20,048 nt of DNA from JADFSZ01 sp022560555 [NCBI: PVC group bacterium]. GTDB taxonomy: Bacteria; GCA-001730085; JADFSZ01. This document shows, one piece after another, positions 6,873-14,392 of this stretch (within the stretch, counting starts at the first letter, position 1; every line of letters starts with the position of its first letter). A program made the translations under genes and the position numbers. Under the pieces are notes generated by a model that worked only from the letters and a program-made list of their open reading frames with translations, had not been told where the DNA came from and searched no databases. The DNA is taken from positions 1-20,048 of the forward strand of contig JADFSZ010000006.1 of the NCBI GenBank assembly GCA_022560555.1. Direction: 5' to 3'.

Positions 6873-6900
6873 ATTATATATTCTCTTCCTTAAAGAACAA
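6873..6900 (-). promoter_or_regulatory. probable promoter of the TPR membrane protein gene
   Basis: Minus strand: TTGTTC (6895-6900), 16 bases, then a perfect TATAAT (6873-6878). The predicted start near 6866 leaves about 30 bases before ATG 6836. Confidence 0.5.
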
Positions 6901-6903
6901 GGC

Positions 6904-8019
6904 TTAAGGACCCTCGTAGTAAATGCGATAAATCACGCCAATATGGTCATCTGAAATCAAAAGAGATCCATCCATTAGTTCTAAAATATCTACGGGACGT
7001 CCCCAGGCACGGCCATGCACTACCCATCCCTCGGCAAATGTTTCATAGCTCACAGCTTTTTGATCTTTGAAGCTCACCAGCGTGATGCGATAGCCCGACG
7101 GCGTAGACCTGTTCCACGAGCCATGCTCCGCAATAAAAATCTGACCTCGATATTTCTCGGGAAACATGTTCCCTTTATAAAAAATCATTCCCAGCGCCGC
7201 AACATGGGCTCCGAGCTCCATCGCCGGAGCGAGAACATCACGATCCTCTAATTTAACTCCAAATTCGGGATCCAAAATATCTTTTCCGTGAACATACGGA
7301 AATCCAAAATGCAATCCCGCGATCGGCGCATGATTCAACTCATCGGGAGGCAAATCATCCCCTAACCAATCCCGTCCGTTATCCGTAAACCACATCTCTA
7401 ATGTATCCGGATCCCAATCAAATCCAACAGTGTTGCGTACCCCCTCGGCAAACACTTCCAATTCGCTGCCATCCGGTTTCATCCGCATGATCGTCGCATA
7501 ACGACGATCATCCTTTTCACACACGTTGCACGGGGCTCCCACGGGGACATAGAGCCAACCATCCGGACCAAAAGCCATATACTTCCATCCATGACTCGCG
7601 TCACTCGGGAATGTGTCATTTACAATAACCGGTTTACCTAAAGTCCCGCTAAAGCGATCCACTCGGTCAAAACGAATCACACGGTGAATCTCCGCAATAT
7701 AAAGTGACCCATCCAGATAGGCAACGCCATTCGGCGCCCTCAATCCTGACGCGATTTCATAGACAGAGTCCGCCCGAAAATCTCCGTTCCGATCCTCGAC
7801 AGCATAAACTTTTCCCGCTGTCCGTGTTCCCACAAATAGTTTTCCATCTTTTCCCATCGTCATGGAGCGAGCATTGGGAACATTAGGCGCGTAAATTTCA
7901 ATCCGAAAACCCGGTGGCAATTTAATGGCCTCAAGAGACACACTCTGACCCAGAACCGTTTCCGGAACAAAGCAGACCATGAATAAAGAGAAAGAGGTAA
8001 ATATGTATTTATTAATCAT
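6904..8019 (-). CDS. exported sorbosone/PQQ-type sugar dehydrogenase (beta-propeller)
   Basis: A 371-residue protein with a signal peptide (about 1-24, ending ETVLG before QS) and a six-bladed propeller of the glucose/sorbosone dehydrogenase family. Family blocks: LPPGFRIEIYA (N-terminal), the candidate catalytic base H143 in SHGWKYMAFGPDGWLYVPVG, GVRN (192-195, cf. the PQQ-contacting Arg of soluble glucose dehydrogenase), ELGAHVAALG, and IAEHGSWNRS near 297-305. It would oxidise a sugar or aldose in the periplasm and needs PQQ plus an electron acceptor. No PQQ synthesis genes lie in the window, and there is no fused cytochrome c domain, which some relatives have. CNVC at 164-167 could form a disulfide. 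ATG 8019 has a weak SD, but a signal peptide follows directly. Confidence 0.88.
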   Translation of the reverse strand: MINKYIFTSFSLFMVCFVPETVLGQSVSLEAIKLPPGFRIEIYAPNVPNARSMTMGKDGKLFVGTRTAGKVYAVEDRNGDFRADSVYEIASGLRAPNGVAYLDGSLYIAEIHRVIRFDRVDRFSGTLGKPVIVNDTFPSDASHGWKYMAFGPDGWLYVPVGAPCNVCEKDDRRYATIMRMKPDGSELEVFAEGVRNTVGFDWDPDTLEMWFTDNGRDWLGDDLPPDELNHAPIAGLHFGFPYVHGKDILDPEFGVKLEDRDVLAPAMELGAHVAALGMIFYKGNMFPEKYRGQIFIAEHGSWNRSTPSGYRITLVSFKDQKAVSYETFAEGWVVHGRAWGRPVDILELMDGSLLISDDHIGVIYRIYYEGP

Positions 8020-8041
8020 AACCCGTGCGAGTTCAATATCC

Positions 8042-8070
8042 TTGTACGTGCCAACATCTTATAGTAAAAT
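8042..8070 (+). promoter_or_regulatory. possible promoter of the SDR gene
   Basis: TTGTAC (8042-8047), 17 bases, TAAAAT (8065-8070). The -35 is weak. It overlaps the oppositely directed promoter proposed at 8058-8087. Confidence 0.4.
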
Positions 8071-8087
8071 AAGCGCTCAAGCAACAA
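8058..8087 (-). promoter_or_regulatory. possible promoter of the sugar dehydrogenase gene
   Basis: Minus strand: TTGTTG (8082-8087), 18 bases, TATAAG (8058-8063). Predicted transcription from about 8051 gives a leader of roughly 32 bases. Confidence 0.42.
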
Positions 8088-8131
8088 AACGAACATTAAA
8101 GACACTCTAACTATTTGACTTCAAAATTATT

Positions 8132-9106
8132 ATGAATATTCTGATAACAGGCGTTGCGGGGTTTATCGGATCCAATCTTGCCCGAGAACTCCTCAAAAGA
8201 AATCACCGGGTCACCGGCCTTGACAATTTCTCTCAAGGTTTTCCCCGGAATATCGAAGATCTCCAAGAAAATCCTCAATTCACATTTCTTGAGCTCGATG
8301 TCCTTGATCAAGACCTCGCACAAAAGCTGCCCGAATCCCTTGATACAATTGTGCATCTCGCGACCTACAAAATCCCCCGCTACGGAAATGCCCTTCTCAC
8401 ACTCAAAATTAATACGCATGGAACAGAAAATATTCTGGAATTCGCCAAAACAAAAAAAATCAAGGTTGTTTTTGCCTCCACATCCGACATTTATGGGAAA
8501 AACCCGGATGTGCCGTTTCATGAAGAGTCCTCTTCCGTAATCGGAAGCTCTAAAATCAAACGCTGGAGCTATGCCGTATCAAAACTTTTTGATGAACATC
8601 TGTGTTTAGCCTATCACGATGAATTCGATATTCCTGTTGTTATCCTGAGGTATTTCGGAGCCTACGGCCCTGGACAAAGTCCTTCGTGGTGGGGCGGCCC
8701 GCAAGCCGTCTTTATGCAAGCCATCCTCGAAGAAAAACCTTTAGAGATTCACGGAGACGGGAAGCAGACGCGAAGCTTCACTTATATAAGCGATACCATC
8801 AACGGGACGATCGCCGCGATTGAAAAATCAGTTGCGGTAGGACAAATCTTTAATATTGGGAGCACCGGGGAACTGTCGATTCTTGATCTGGCGCTAAAAG
8901 TGTGGGCATGCGCGAACAAACCGGGCGAACCTCCTTTAGAATTCAAGGATTACAATAGTTTTAATGGAAAGTACGAAGATGTGATGCGAAGAGTACCTGA
9001 CGTCACGCTCGCCGAAAATATTCTTGGGTTTAAGGCCACAAAAATTCTTGAGGAGGGCCTGAGAGAAACTTTTCTTTGGCAAAAATCTCTCTATCAAACG
9101 AAATAA
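8132..9106 (+). CDS. NAD-dependent sugar-nucleotide epimerase/dehydratase (extended SDR)
   Basis: A 324-residue extended short-chain dehydrogenase. The NAD-binding motif GVAGFIG (7-13) follows the first beta strand. STSDIYG supplies the catalytic Ser/Thr, and YAVSK places Tyr147 and Lys151. Later blocks RYFGAYGPGQ, IHGDGKQTRSFTYI.D and FNIGSTGELSI are typical of the GalE/UDP-glucuronate decarboxylase branch, so the substrate is almost surely an NDP-sugar; which one cannot be read. It has no SD before ATG 8132. It converges with the Gfo/Idh/MocA gene, with a single base between the two stop codons. Together with that oxidoreductase and the glycosyltransferase it suggests synthesis of a modified sugar for surface glycan. 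Confidence 0.93.
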   Translation: MNILITGVAGFIGSNLARELLKRNHRVTGLDNFSQGFPRNIEDLQENPQFTFLELDVLDQDLAQKLPESLDTIVHLATYKIPRYGNALLTLKINTHGTENILEFAKTKKIKVVFASTSDIYGKNPDVPFHEESSSVIGSSKIKRWSYAVSKLFDEHLCLAYHDEFDIPVVILRYFGAYGPGQSPSWWGGPQAVFMQAILEEKPLEIHGDGKQTRSFTYISDTINGTIAAIEKSVAVGQIFNIGSTGELSILDLALKVWACANKPGEPPLEFKDYNSFNGKYEDVMRRVPDVTLAENILGFKATKILEEGLRETFLWQKSLYQTK

Positions 9107-9107
9107 A

Positions 9108-10112
9108 TTATTGTTTGTCTAAAGCCTGTTGAATCTGCTCAATCACTTTAATCACGCGCAGGCCGTCCCGCCCATCCGATAACGGGGTTTTTCCTTCGAG
9201 TACACAATTCACAAAATGTTCACACTCCAATCTCAGAGGACTTGTCTTCGACAGGACAGGACAATCTACGCCGCCTTCTTTCAATTTTACATACTCTTCA
9301 TCATAAAAATCAAATTCCTCTTGGCGGATGGCTTCATTGTGAAAAATTTTTAATTTATTTACAGGCTCCATATCATCAAAAACACACATTTTTTTATCCC
9401 CAACGATCGTAATCTTTCTGATTTTATGAGGATCCAACCATGATAAATGCAAATGTGCGAGAATCCCACCCGGAAAATGAAGCGTGACAAACACAAGATC
9501 ATCCACGCCCTTTCTTAAAAAAGACTTTCCCACAGCCGTAACCGAATCCGGCTCCAGCCCCAGCAAATACAAAAGAACGGATATATCGTGCGGAGCTAAA
9601 CTCCAGAGTGCGTTTTCCCGCGAACGGACTTTCCCCAAATTCACACGTACCGAATACCCATACAAGATCTTCCCAAGTTCGTTTCGTTTCATCAATTCCT
9701 TTAACTCACGTACCGCGGGATGATATTCGAGTAAATGCCCAACCATTAAAACCTTTTTTTGACTCTCGGCTAAACGGATCAGCTCCTCAACTTCACGACT
9801 GGATTGAGCGATGGGCTTCTCCACAAAAACATGTTTTCCGGCTTCTAAACATTTTTTGGTTATTTTAAAATGTGTTTCGACATCCGTTACAACGGCCACA
9901 GCATCGATCTCTTGATCCGTCAGTACTGAATCCAAATTGTTAACATAGGTCAGATCGGGATATTGGCCTTTTATTTTTTCCCATCGATCAGGTCGAAAAT
10001 CACAGACTTTCATGATTTTGACCGACTCCATTTGGTAGTAGGTCTTTAGATGGTTCGGCCCCCAGTAACCCAGACCGACCAAAGCCATCCTCAGTTGTTT
10101 ATTTGGGGCCAT
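9108..10112 (-). CDS. Gfo/Idh/MocA-family NAD(P)-dependent oxidoreductase
   Basis: A 334-residue protein. The N-terminal Rossmann fold has GLGYWG (13-18). The family hallmark EKP occurs in HVFVEKPIA (Lys99), and the second domain has WSLAPHDIS, matching the catalytic HD of sugar-nucleotide members (W-x-x-x-P-H-D). It probably oxidises or reduces the C3 position of an NDP-sugar or a free sugar/inositol; WlbA-like enzymes of glycan loci are the nearest idea, held loosely. AAGGAG lies seven bases before ATG 10112. The start overlaps the 3' end of the glycosyltransferase gene by 14 bases, so the pair is translationally coupled. Confidence 0.92.
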   Translation of the reverse strand: MAPNKQLRMALVGLGYWGPNHLKTYYQMESVKIMKVCDFRPDRWEKIKGQYPDLTYVNNLDSVLTDQEIDAVAVVTDVETHFKITKKCLEAGKHVFVEKPIAQSSREVEELIRLAESQKKVLMVGHLLEYHPAVRELKELMKRNELGKILYGYSVRVNLGKVRSRENALWSLAPHDISVLLYLLGLEPDSVTAVGKSFLRKGVDDLVFVTLHFPGGILAHLHLSWLDPHKIRKITIVGDKKMCVFDDMEPVNKLKIFHNEAIRQEEFDFYDEEYVKLKEGGVDCPVLSKTSPLRLECEHFVNCVLEGKTPLSDGRDGLRVIKVIEQIQQALDKQ

Positions 10113-10866
10113 TTTTGCTCCTTGGTGTCCAGTTTCGTCTCAAGAAATTTCGACGTATCACGTCACAATACCCGAGGATTGTGGGGAAAATTTTCATTTT
10201 ACTCTGTCCGTCTCTTAATTGTCCCTTGAGCACCATCGGAACCTCAGATATTCGAAGATTCATACGATGAAATTTGATCAACATCTCCACCATACAGACA
10301 AAACCTTTCTCTTCAATAAAATGATCTCCATAGAGCTGAAAAGCTTTTTTTAAGGTTTCGCTTCGATACGCGCGATAAAACGAACTGTAGGTATTCACAC
10401 CCTTGATAGGAAAAAATGTTTTCAGCAAGCCATTGGCGCACGCGCTTAGAAAGAGCCTGAACCTCGTGGTCCCTTCAACACCACCGCCTTTAGCATAGCA
10501 TGAAGCCAAAACCAGATCATCTCCTGATCCAATTTTCGCGATCATTTTTTCCATTATATGAATATCGCTCGTATTGTCGGCCTCCATCGTAATGACAATA
10601 TCACGAGGCTCACATTCCTTGAGAATTTCTCTAAAGCCCGTTCGAAAAGCCTCATCAACTCCGTAATTGGCCGGATGCGATACAACCCTCACGGGTATCT
10701 CCGATCGATACTCTTCAATTAACCCCAACGTGTTATCCCGGCTACCGTCATCGATAATCAAAACATGATAATCAAGATAATCTTCCTTCATAAGAGTATC
10801 AATCCGCTTTAACAAAACCCTCAAATTTGTTTCTTCGTTGTATGCCGGAATTAAAAAACGAATCAT
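10099..10866 (-). CDS. family 2 glycosyltransferase (DPM1-like)
   Basis: A 255-residue GT-A fold glycosyltransferase starting MIRFLIPAYNEE. The nucleotide-binding DDGS lies at 39-42, followed by an acidic EADNTSD (95-101) standing where the DxD metal site is found. The order resembles dolichyl/polyprenyl-phosphate sugar synthases, which move a sugar from an NDP-sugar to a polyprenyl phosphate at the inner membrane face. No C-terminal membrane helices are present. I use ATG 10866 because the family begins at this point. The frame stays open to ATG 10971, but the extra 35 residues have no family match and that ATG overlaps a TATAAT. It is the first gene of the unit with the Gfo/Idh/MocA oxidoreductase. 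Confidence 0.88.
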   Translation of the reverse strand: MIRFLIPAYNEETNLRVLLKRIDTLMKEDYLDYHVLIIDDGSRDNTLGLIEEYRSEIPVRVVSHPANYGVDEAFRTGFREILKECEPRDIVITMEADNTSDIHIMEKMIAKIGSGDDLVLASCYAKGGGVEGTTRFRLFLSACANGLLKTFFPIKGVNTYSSFYRAYRSETLKKAFQLYGDHFIEEKGFVCMVEMLIKFHRMNLRISEVPMVLKGQLRDGQSKMKIFPTILGYCDVIRRNFLRRNWTPRSKNGPK

Positions 10867-11019
10867 ACGTTTCCCGTACCCTTTTTTCGCGAAAATATTG
10901 TCATAAACGCATACACATACCGGCTCAGACACTCCGAATAGGACGTTAAAAAATGAGTCCATATCATACATTATATGTATTGAATTGGAAGTAGTTTCTC
11001 AGGGATCGCGTAGGAACAA

Positions 11020-11047
11020 CATTACTTTAACTTTAATGAAAGTAATG
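11020..11047. promoter_or_regulatory. inverted repeat CATTACTTT / AAAGTAATG
   Basis: A perfect 9-bp inverted repeat (11020-11028 with 11039-11047) around a 10-base AT-rich centre. It could be an operator half-site pair or a weak hairpin. Its position between divergent genes, with no upstream plus-strand gene to terminate, favours an operator. Confidence 0.45.
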
Positions 11048-11202
11048 ATTTATGTATTTTTTTGCAAAGCATCTCCCGCGGCCCCATCCGAAACAGCAAA
11101 ACCCTAGGAACAAATACTGACAAGAATTGCAAGCACAAGAAAGCTCATAGTTTCTAAACCCAATCACCGATCATGTCGATCGAGATGCACGGTCCGTCTA
11201 TC

Positions 11203-11231
11203 TTGACTTTGGCCAAAACATTCGTTACTCT
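11203..11231 (+). promoter_or_regulatory. possible promoter of the Rieske-aminotransferase unit
   Basis: TTGACT (11203-11208), 17 bases, TACTCT (11226-11231). The -35 is good and the -10 is poor. The leader would be about 45 bases. Confidence 0.38.
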
Positions 11232-11282
11232 AAAAAGGCACTCATCGTGACGGTATGAAATGATAATTCCGAGAGAAAAACC

Positions 11283-11609
11283 ATGAAAGCTCTTGCAAAA
11301 ACAAGTGATATTCCCGAAGGAAAAGCTATCAAAGTTGATGCCTGCGATCGCGAAATCGCTATTTTTCGTTATCAGGGACAATTCCACGCAATCAATGCCG
11401 TCTGCCCCCATAACGGAGGCCCGTTGTACGAAGGGGCAGTAGATAATTGGATTGTCACGTGTCCGTGGCATGAATGGCAGTTTGATATCCGTTCAGGACG
11501 TGCCCCAAAAAACATCGGCCGAGTTACGTGTTATCCGATCGAAATTAAAGATGGTACAATATATCTCCTTGATCCGGAAAAGTATGATGATGTGTCACGA
11601 TTAAAGTAA
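11283..11609 (+). CDS. Rieske-type [2Fe-2S] ferredoxin
   Basis: A 108-residue single-domain Rieske protein. The two cluster-binding loops are CPHNGGPL (C42, H44) and CPWHEWQFD (C61, H64), with the usual spacing. It has no signal peptide or membrane anchor, so it is a soluble cytoplasmic electron carrier of the NirD/BphA3-like ferredoxin type, serving an oxygenase or reductase that is not in view. A GAGAG lies a few bases before ATG 11283. The next gene begins 17 bases after the stop, so the two are probably co-transcribed. The partner enzyme is not obvious, since class V aminotransferase-fold proteins do not normally need a Rieske ferredoxin. Confidence 0.93.
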   Translation: MKALAKTSDIPEGKAIKVDACDREIAIFRYQGQFHAINAVCPHNGGPLYEGAVDNWIVTCPWHEWQFDIRSGRAPKNIGRVTCYPIEIKDGTIYLLDPEKYDDVSRLK

Positions 11610-11626
11610 AAGAAATCTTCATTTTT

Positions 11627-12784
11627 ATGTCTATCGAAAAACTTCATCAAGATACTCTTAGACGTCAAAAAGAATTTCCCGTCTGTAAGGATTCGATTTT
11701 TCTTTCACACGCGGGCGTCTCCCCTCTTCCGGCCTGTGTCCAATCGGCCATAGATGATTATCTCAAACAAGCCACGCTAAAACATCAGGAAGATATTGTG
11801 AACACGGGCTTTTTGACCTCTATCCGAGAGGGCGCTGCCCGGCTCCTGGGATGCCACAAAAGCGAGATCGCTCTTGTCGGCCCCACATCCGTCGGTCTGT
11901 CACTCATCGCCAACGGCCTCGACTGGCAGAGCGGCGACAGAGTGGCATTTTACAAAGATGATTTTCCATCCAACGCTTTTCCTTGGATGGCCATGGCCGC
12001 GAAAGGGGTCGAGACGGACCTCATCCAACCCAAACAACTCGGGGCAATTACGCTCGATGACGTGAAAAAAGTTATTTCAAAAAAAACGCGTCTCGTTTCC
12101 GTCGCATCAGCTCATTTTGTCAGCGGATACAGAGTTGACATAGACGCGATCGGAACATACTTGTCGGATCAAAATATTCTTTTTTGTATCGATGGGATTC
12201 AAACCCTCGGCGTACTTGACACCCCGGTAGCTAACGCGGATTTTCTCGCGGCCGATGCGCATAAGTGGCTCCTGGGGCCCTGCGGAGCGGGAATTCTTTA
12301 TGTCAAAAAACGCGCTCAGGAAAAACTCCGCCCGACACTTTTGGGATGGAACAACATCTTTCAAAAAGATTTTGTGACACCGGCCGTTTTGGAATTTCCT
12401 CAACATGCCGGGCGATATGAAGCGGGAACATCAAATTTGCTCGGACTCGTCGGATTAAAAGCGTCGCTTGATATGCTTCTCAGCTACGGAATTGAATCGA
12501 TCGAAAAAACGGTTATCCGCCACACAGAATTTTTACGAACAAATCTTCTGGAGAGAAACTTTATTCTGGCTCAAGAGGACAACCATCGAATATCTGCCAT
12601 CACATCTTTTCGAAGTTCCCAATATGATATGAACCGGATTTTTGAGAATCTTGCAGAACACAGCATTGTTACAACTCCCCGCGTCACGCGTGACGGACAC
12701 ACGTGGATTCGCCTCTCCCCTCATTTTTACAACACACATGAGGAACTCAAGCAGTTTTTTCACATCTTGGATCAATGTATTTAA
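11627..12784 (+). CDS. class V aminotransferase-fold PLP enzyme (desulfurase-like, no active Cys)
   Basis: A 385-residue fold-type I PLP enzyme of the class V group (SufS/NifS, isopenicillin N epimerase-like). Visible marks: FLSHAGVSPLP near the N-terminus, SAHFVSG, FCIDGIQTLG with the PLP-ring Asp189, ADAHKWLLGPCGAG with the Schiff-base Lys213, and RYEAGTSN. The loop that holds the persulfide cysteine in SufS/NifS (SGHHC-like) reads SIVTTPRVTRDGHTWIR here, with no Cys. It is therefore probably not a cysteine desulfurase; an epimerase, lyase or EgtE-like C-S lyase role is possible. It has no clear SD and lies 17 bases after the Rieske gene. Its stop overlaps that of the convergent HAD gene by 4 bases. 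Confidence 0.87.
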   Translation: MSIEKLHQDTLRRQKEFPVCKDSIFLSHAGVSPLPACVQSAIDDYLKQATLKHQEDIVNTGFLTSIREGAARLLGCHKSEIALVGPTSVGLSLIANGLDWQSGDRVAFYKDDFPSNAFPWMAMAAKGVETDLIQPKQLGAITLDDVKKVISKKTRLVSVASAHFVSGYRVDIDAIGTYLSDQNILFCIDGIQTLGVLDTPVANADFLAADAHKWLLGPCGAGILYVKKRAQEKLRPTLLGWNNIFQKDFVTPAVLEFPQHAGRYEAGTSNLLGLVGLKASLDMLLSYGIESIEKTVIRHTEFLRTNLLERNFILAQEDNHRISAITSFRSSQYDMNRIFENLAEHSIVTTPRVTRDGHTWIRLSPHFYNTHEELKQFFHILDQCI

Positions 12785-13494
12785 GACGGGCACTTGTCCG
12801 GAAGGATTTGCAATAAATCTTGTAACGTTTTAAGAGCTTCGTCATCCCCATGAGACAGTTCAGGGTGATGCTGTATCAAGAGACACTGCCAACCGACACT
12901 CCTGGAGGCTTCTACATCATGATAATGACTGTCGCCGACATGAAGCATGGCACGGGGAGGAAGTCCGATCATTTTTTGGGCAATGTGAAAAATCCCCGGA
13001 TCAGGCTTTTCGCAGCCAACCTCCGTTGAAATCACAACCTGATCAAAAAGATCGAGGATCTCCACCCCGTCTAAAATACCCCGCAGGCGATTGTCCCAAT
13101 TTGACAAAACGGCCACACGATACCCACGATCTTTTAATTGAGCCAGAACATCCCGCGCATTATCATACAGTTTCCAATGACGGGCATCCGCAAATGTGTT
13201 CCACAAATCGTTAAAAAGGTTTTCAAAATTTTTGGGTTTATCCAAATCCGAAAGGGTTTCCATCACAACATCTTTCCACCATTTGATTTCACTCGCTTCA
13301 TCAATGCTGCCTCGTGGGGCTTTCTGCGCTTTTTTCCAAGACCGCCTAAAGGCCTCCTCTAAAACATCCTTTCCATGATTCAATCCATGATTTTTCATTA
13401 CATCTGAATAAATTTGCCCCACAGACGGATAGGGCCGTACAAGTGTTCCGCCGGCATCAAATGTAATCCCCTTAATTATATCCGTGTTAATCAT
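12781..13494 (-). CDS. HAD-superfamily hydrolase (HDHD3/REG-2-like)
   Basis: A 237-residue haloacid-dehalogenase-like protein. Motif I is FDAGGTL (nucleophile Asp13), motif II LSNWD (Ser131), motif III CEKPDPGIF (Lys163), motif IV VGDSHYHDVEA (Asp188/Asp193). A helical cap occupies about 20-110. The second Asp of the usual DxD is Gly15. That residue is the general acid in phosphatases, so phosphatase activity is uncertain; similar variants occur in the HDHD3-like branch. ATG 13494 overlaps the stop of the nif3-like gene by one base (TAATG) and has no SD, so it is likely translated by reinitiation. Confidence 0.88.
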   Translation of the reverse strand: MINTDIIKGITFDAGGTLVRPYPSVGQIYSDVMKNHGLNHGKDVLEEAFRRSWKKAQKAPRGSIDEASEIKWWKDVVMETLSDLDKPKNFENLFNDLWNTFADARHWKLYDNARDVLAQLKDRGYRVAVLSNWDNRLRGILDGVEILDLFDQVVISTEVGCEKPDPGIFHIAQKMIGLPPRAMLHVGDSHYHDVEASRSVGWQCLLIQHHPELSHGDDEALKTLQDLLQILPDKCPS

Positions 13495-14255
13495 TAGACA
13501 ATGGTGGGTTCATCAATAAAAACTGTTTTGATACGGAATTTTTTTTCAAGCTCTTTCCCCACGGCCTTCACACCTAGTGTTTCCGAATGATAATGTCCCA
13601 GATACATCACGTTGAGGCCCAACTCCATCGCCAGGTGATGGTCCTGATGACGCGCTTCCCCCGTGCAAAAACAATCCAGACCTCTTCGGGCCGCTTCATG
13701 GATCGCCTCTGACGCTGCTCCGGACACAAAACCGATAGTTTTGATCCGATCCACACCAAAAGGAAGCACCGTCACGGGGCCATGAAGAGTGCTCTCAAAT
13801 TTTTCTTTGAGAGCATTGCGAGATATCTTTTTATCCAGTTCTCCCGCGTATCCGATCGTTGTCCCAACGTATTCGCCAAATGCACGCAGATTTTTCAGCT
13901 TAAATAGTTTCGCGAGTTTAATATTGTTTCCCAAGGTCGGGTGGCAATCCAGCGGGAGATGAACAGAGTATAAGTTAAGGTCTTTTTTGATGAGATATTC
14001 GATTTTTATTTTATCAAGACCCGTGATTGTTTTCAGGCTTCCCCAAATCAATCCGTGGTGTGTCAAAAGCATCTGACAGCGAAGAGAAAATGTTTTTTTA
14101 AATACCGACAAGGACGCGTCCACAGCCAAAGCCACGCGGGAGACCTTATCCGTTCCTTCAACTTGCAGTCCATTCTCCATAAAATCATCCATATCATGAA
14201 CCAACAAACGCCGGTTAAGATAATCCACCAATGTATCGCGTGAAATAGTACTCAT
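13494..14255 (-). CDS. Nif3/YbgI (DUF34) dinuclear metal protein
   Basis: A 253-residue NIF3-family protein. Metal-ligand blocks are LLTHHG (H66/H67), SVHLPLDCHP (H99, D103) and GHYHSET (220-226, with His and Glu ligands), as in the hexameric YbgI toroid with a dinuclear metal centre. Length matches the short form, without the inserted PII-like domain of longer members. The family has been linked to GTP cyclohydrolase I-like or metal-chaperone roles, none settled. AAGGA lies about ten bases before ATG 14255. It is the first gene of a coupled pair with the HAD protein and is divergent from metG. Confidence 0.92.
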   Translation of the reverse strand: MSTISRDTLVDYLNRRLLVHDMDDFMENGLQVEGTDKVSRVALAVDASLSVFKKTFSLRCQMLLTHHGLIWGSLKTITGLDKIKIEYLIKKDLNLYSVHLPLDCHPTLGNNIKLAKLFKLKNLRAFGEYVGTTIGYAGELDKKISRNALKEKFESTLHGPVTVLPFGVDRIKTIGFVSGAASEAIHEAARRGLDCFCTGEARHQDHHLAMELGLNVMYLGHYHSETLGVKAVGKELEKKFRIKTVFIDEPTIV

Positions 14256-14286
14256 AATCGTTTATCCTTTCTTGAAGAGAAGTGTT

Positions 14287-14315
14287 ATTATACCGAGACT
14301 TTCACAGGATTGCAA
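14287..14315 (-). promoter_or_regulatory. promoter of the nif3-HAD unit
   Basis: Minus strand: TTGCAA (14310-14315), 17 bases, perfect TATAAT (14287-14292). The predicted start near 14280 gives a leader of about 25 bases holding the SD. Confidence 0.68.
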
Positions 14316-14330
14316 AAGCCGGAAATGAAT

Positions 14331-14359
14331 TTGAATTTCCAAAAGTGCTATGGTATCAT
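14331..14359 (+). promoter_or_regulatory. promoter of metG
   Basis: TTGAAT (14331-14336), 17 bases, TATCAT (14354-14359) with an extended -10 TG at 14351-14352. Back to back with the nif3 promoter, the two -35 boxes being 15 bases apart. The leader of about 27 bases carries AAAGGA, five bases before the ATG. Confidence 0.65.
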
Positions 14360-14392
14360 ATCGATGCATAACTCCCGATATGAAAAGGACAT

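Larger units (their letters stand above)
10867..11282. other. divergent intergenic region, 416 bases
   Basis: No convincing gene is seen between the glycosyltransferase (minus) and the Rieske gene (plus). It holds a minus-strand TATAAT at 10970-10975 (weak -35), a 9-bp inverted repeat at 11020-11047 followed by a T-run near 11057-11063, and a plus-strand promoter candidate at 11203-11231. Confidence 0.6.

Noticed and set aside
10867-10971. 35-residue N-terminal extension of the glycosyltransferase
   Set aside because: The family begins at MIRFLIPAYNEE; the upstream ATG overlaps a TATAAT and the extension has no match to the family.
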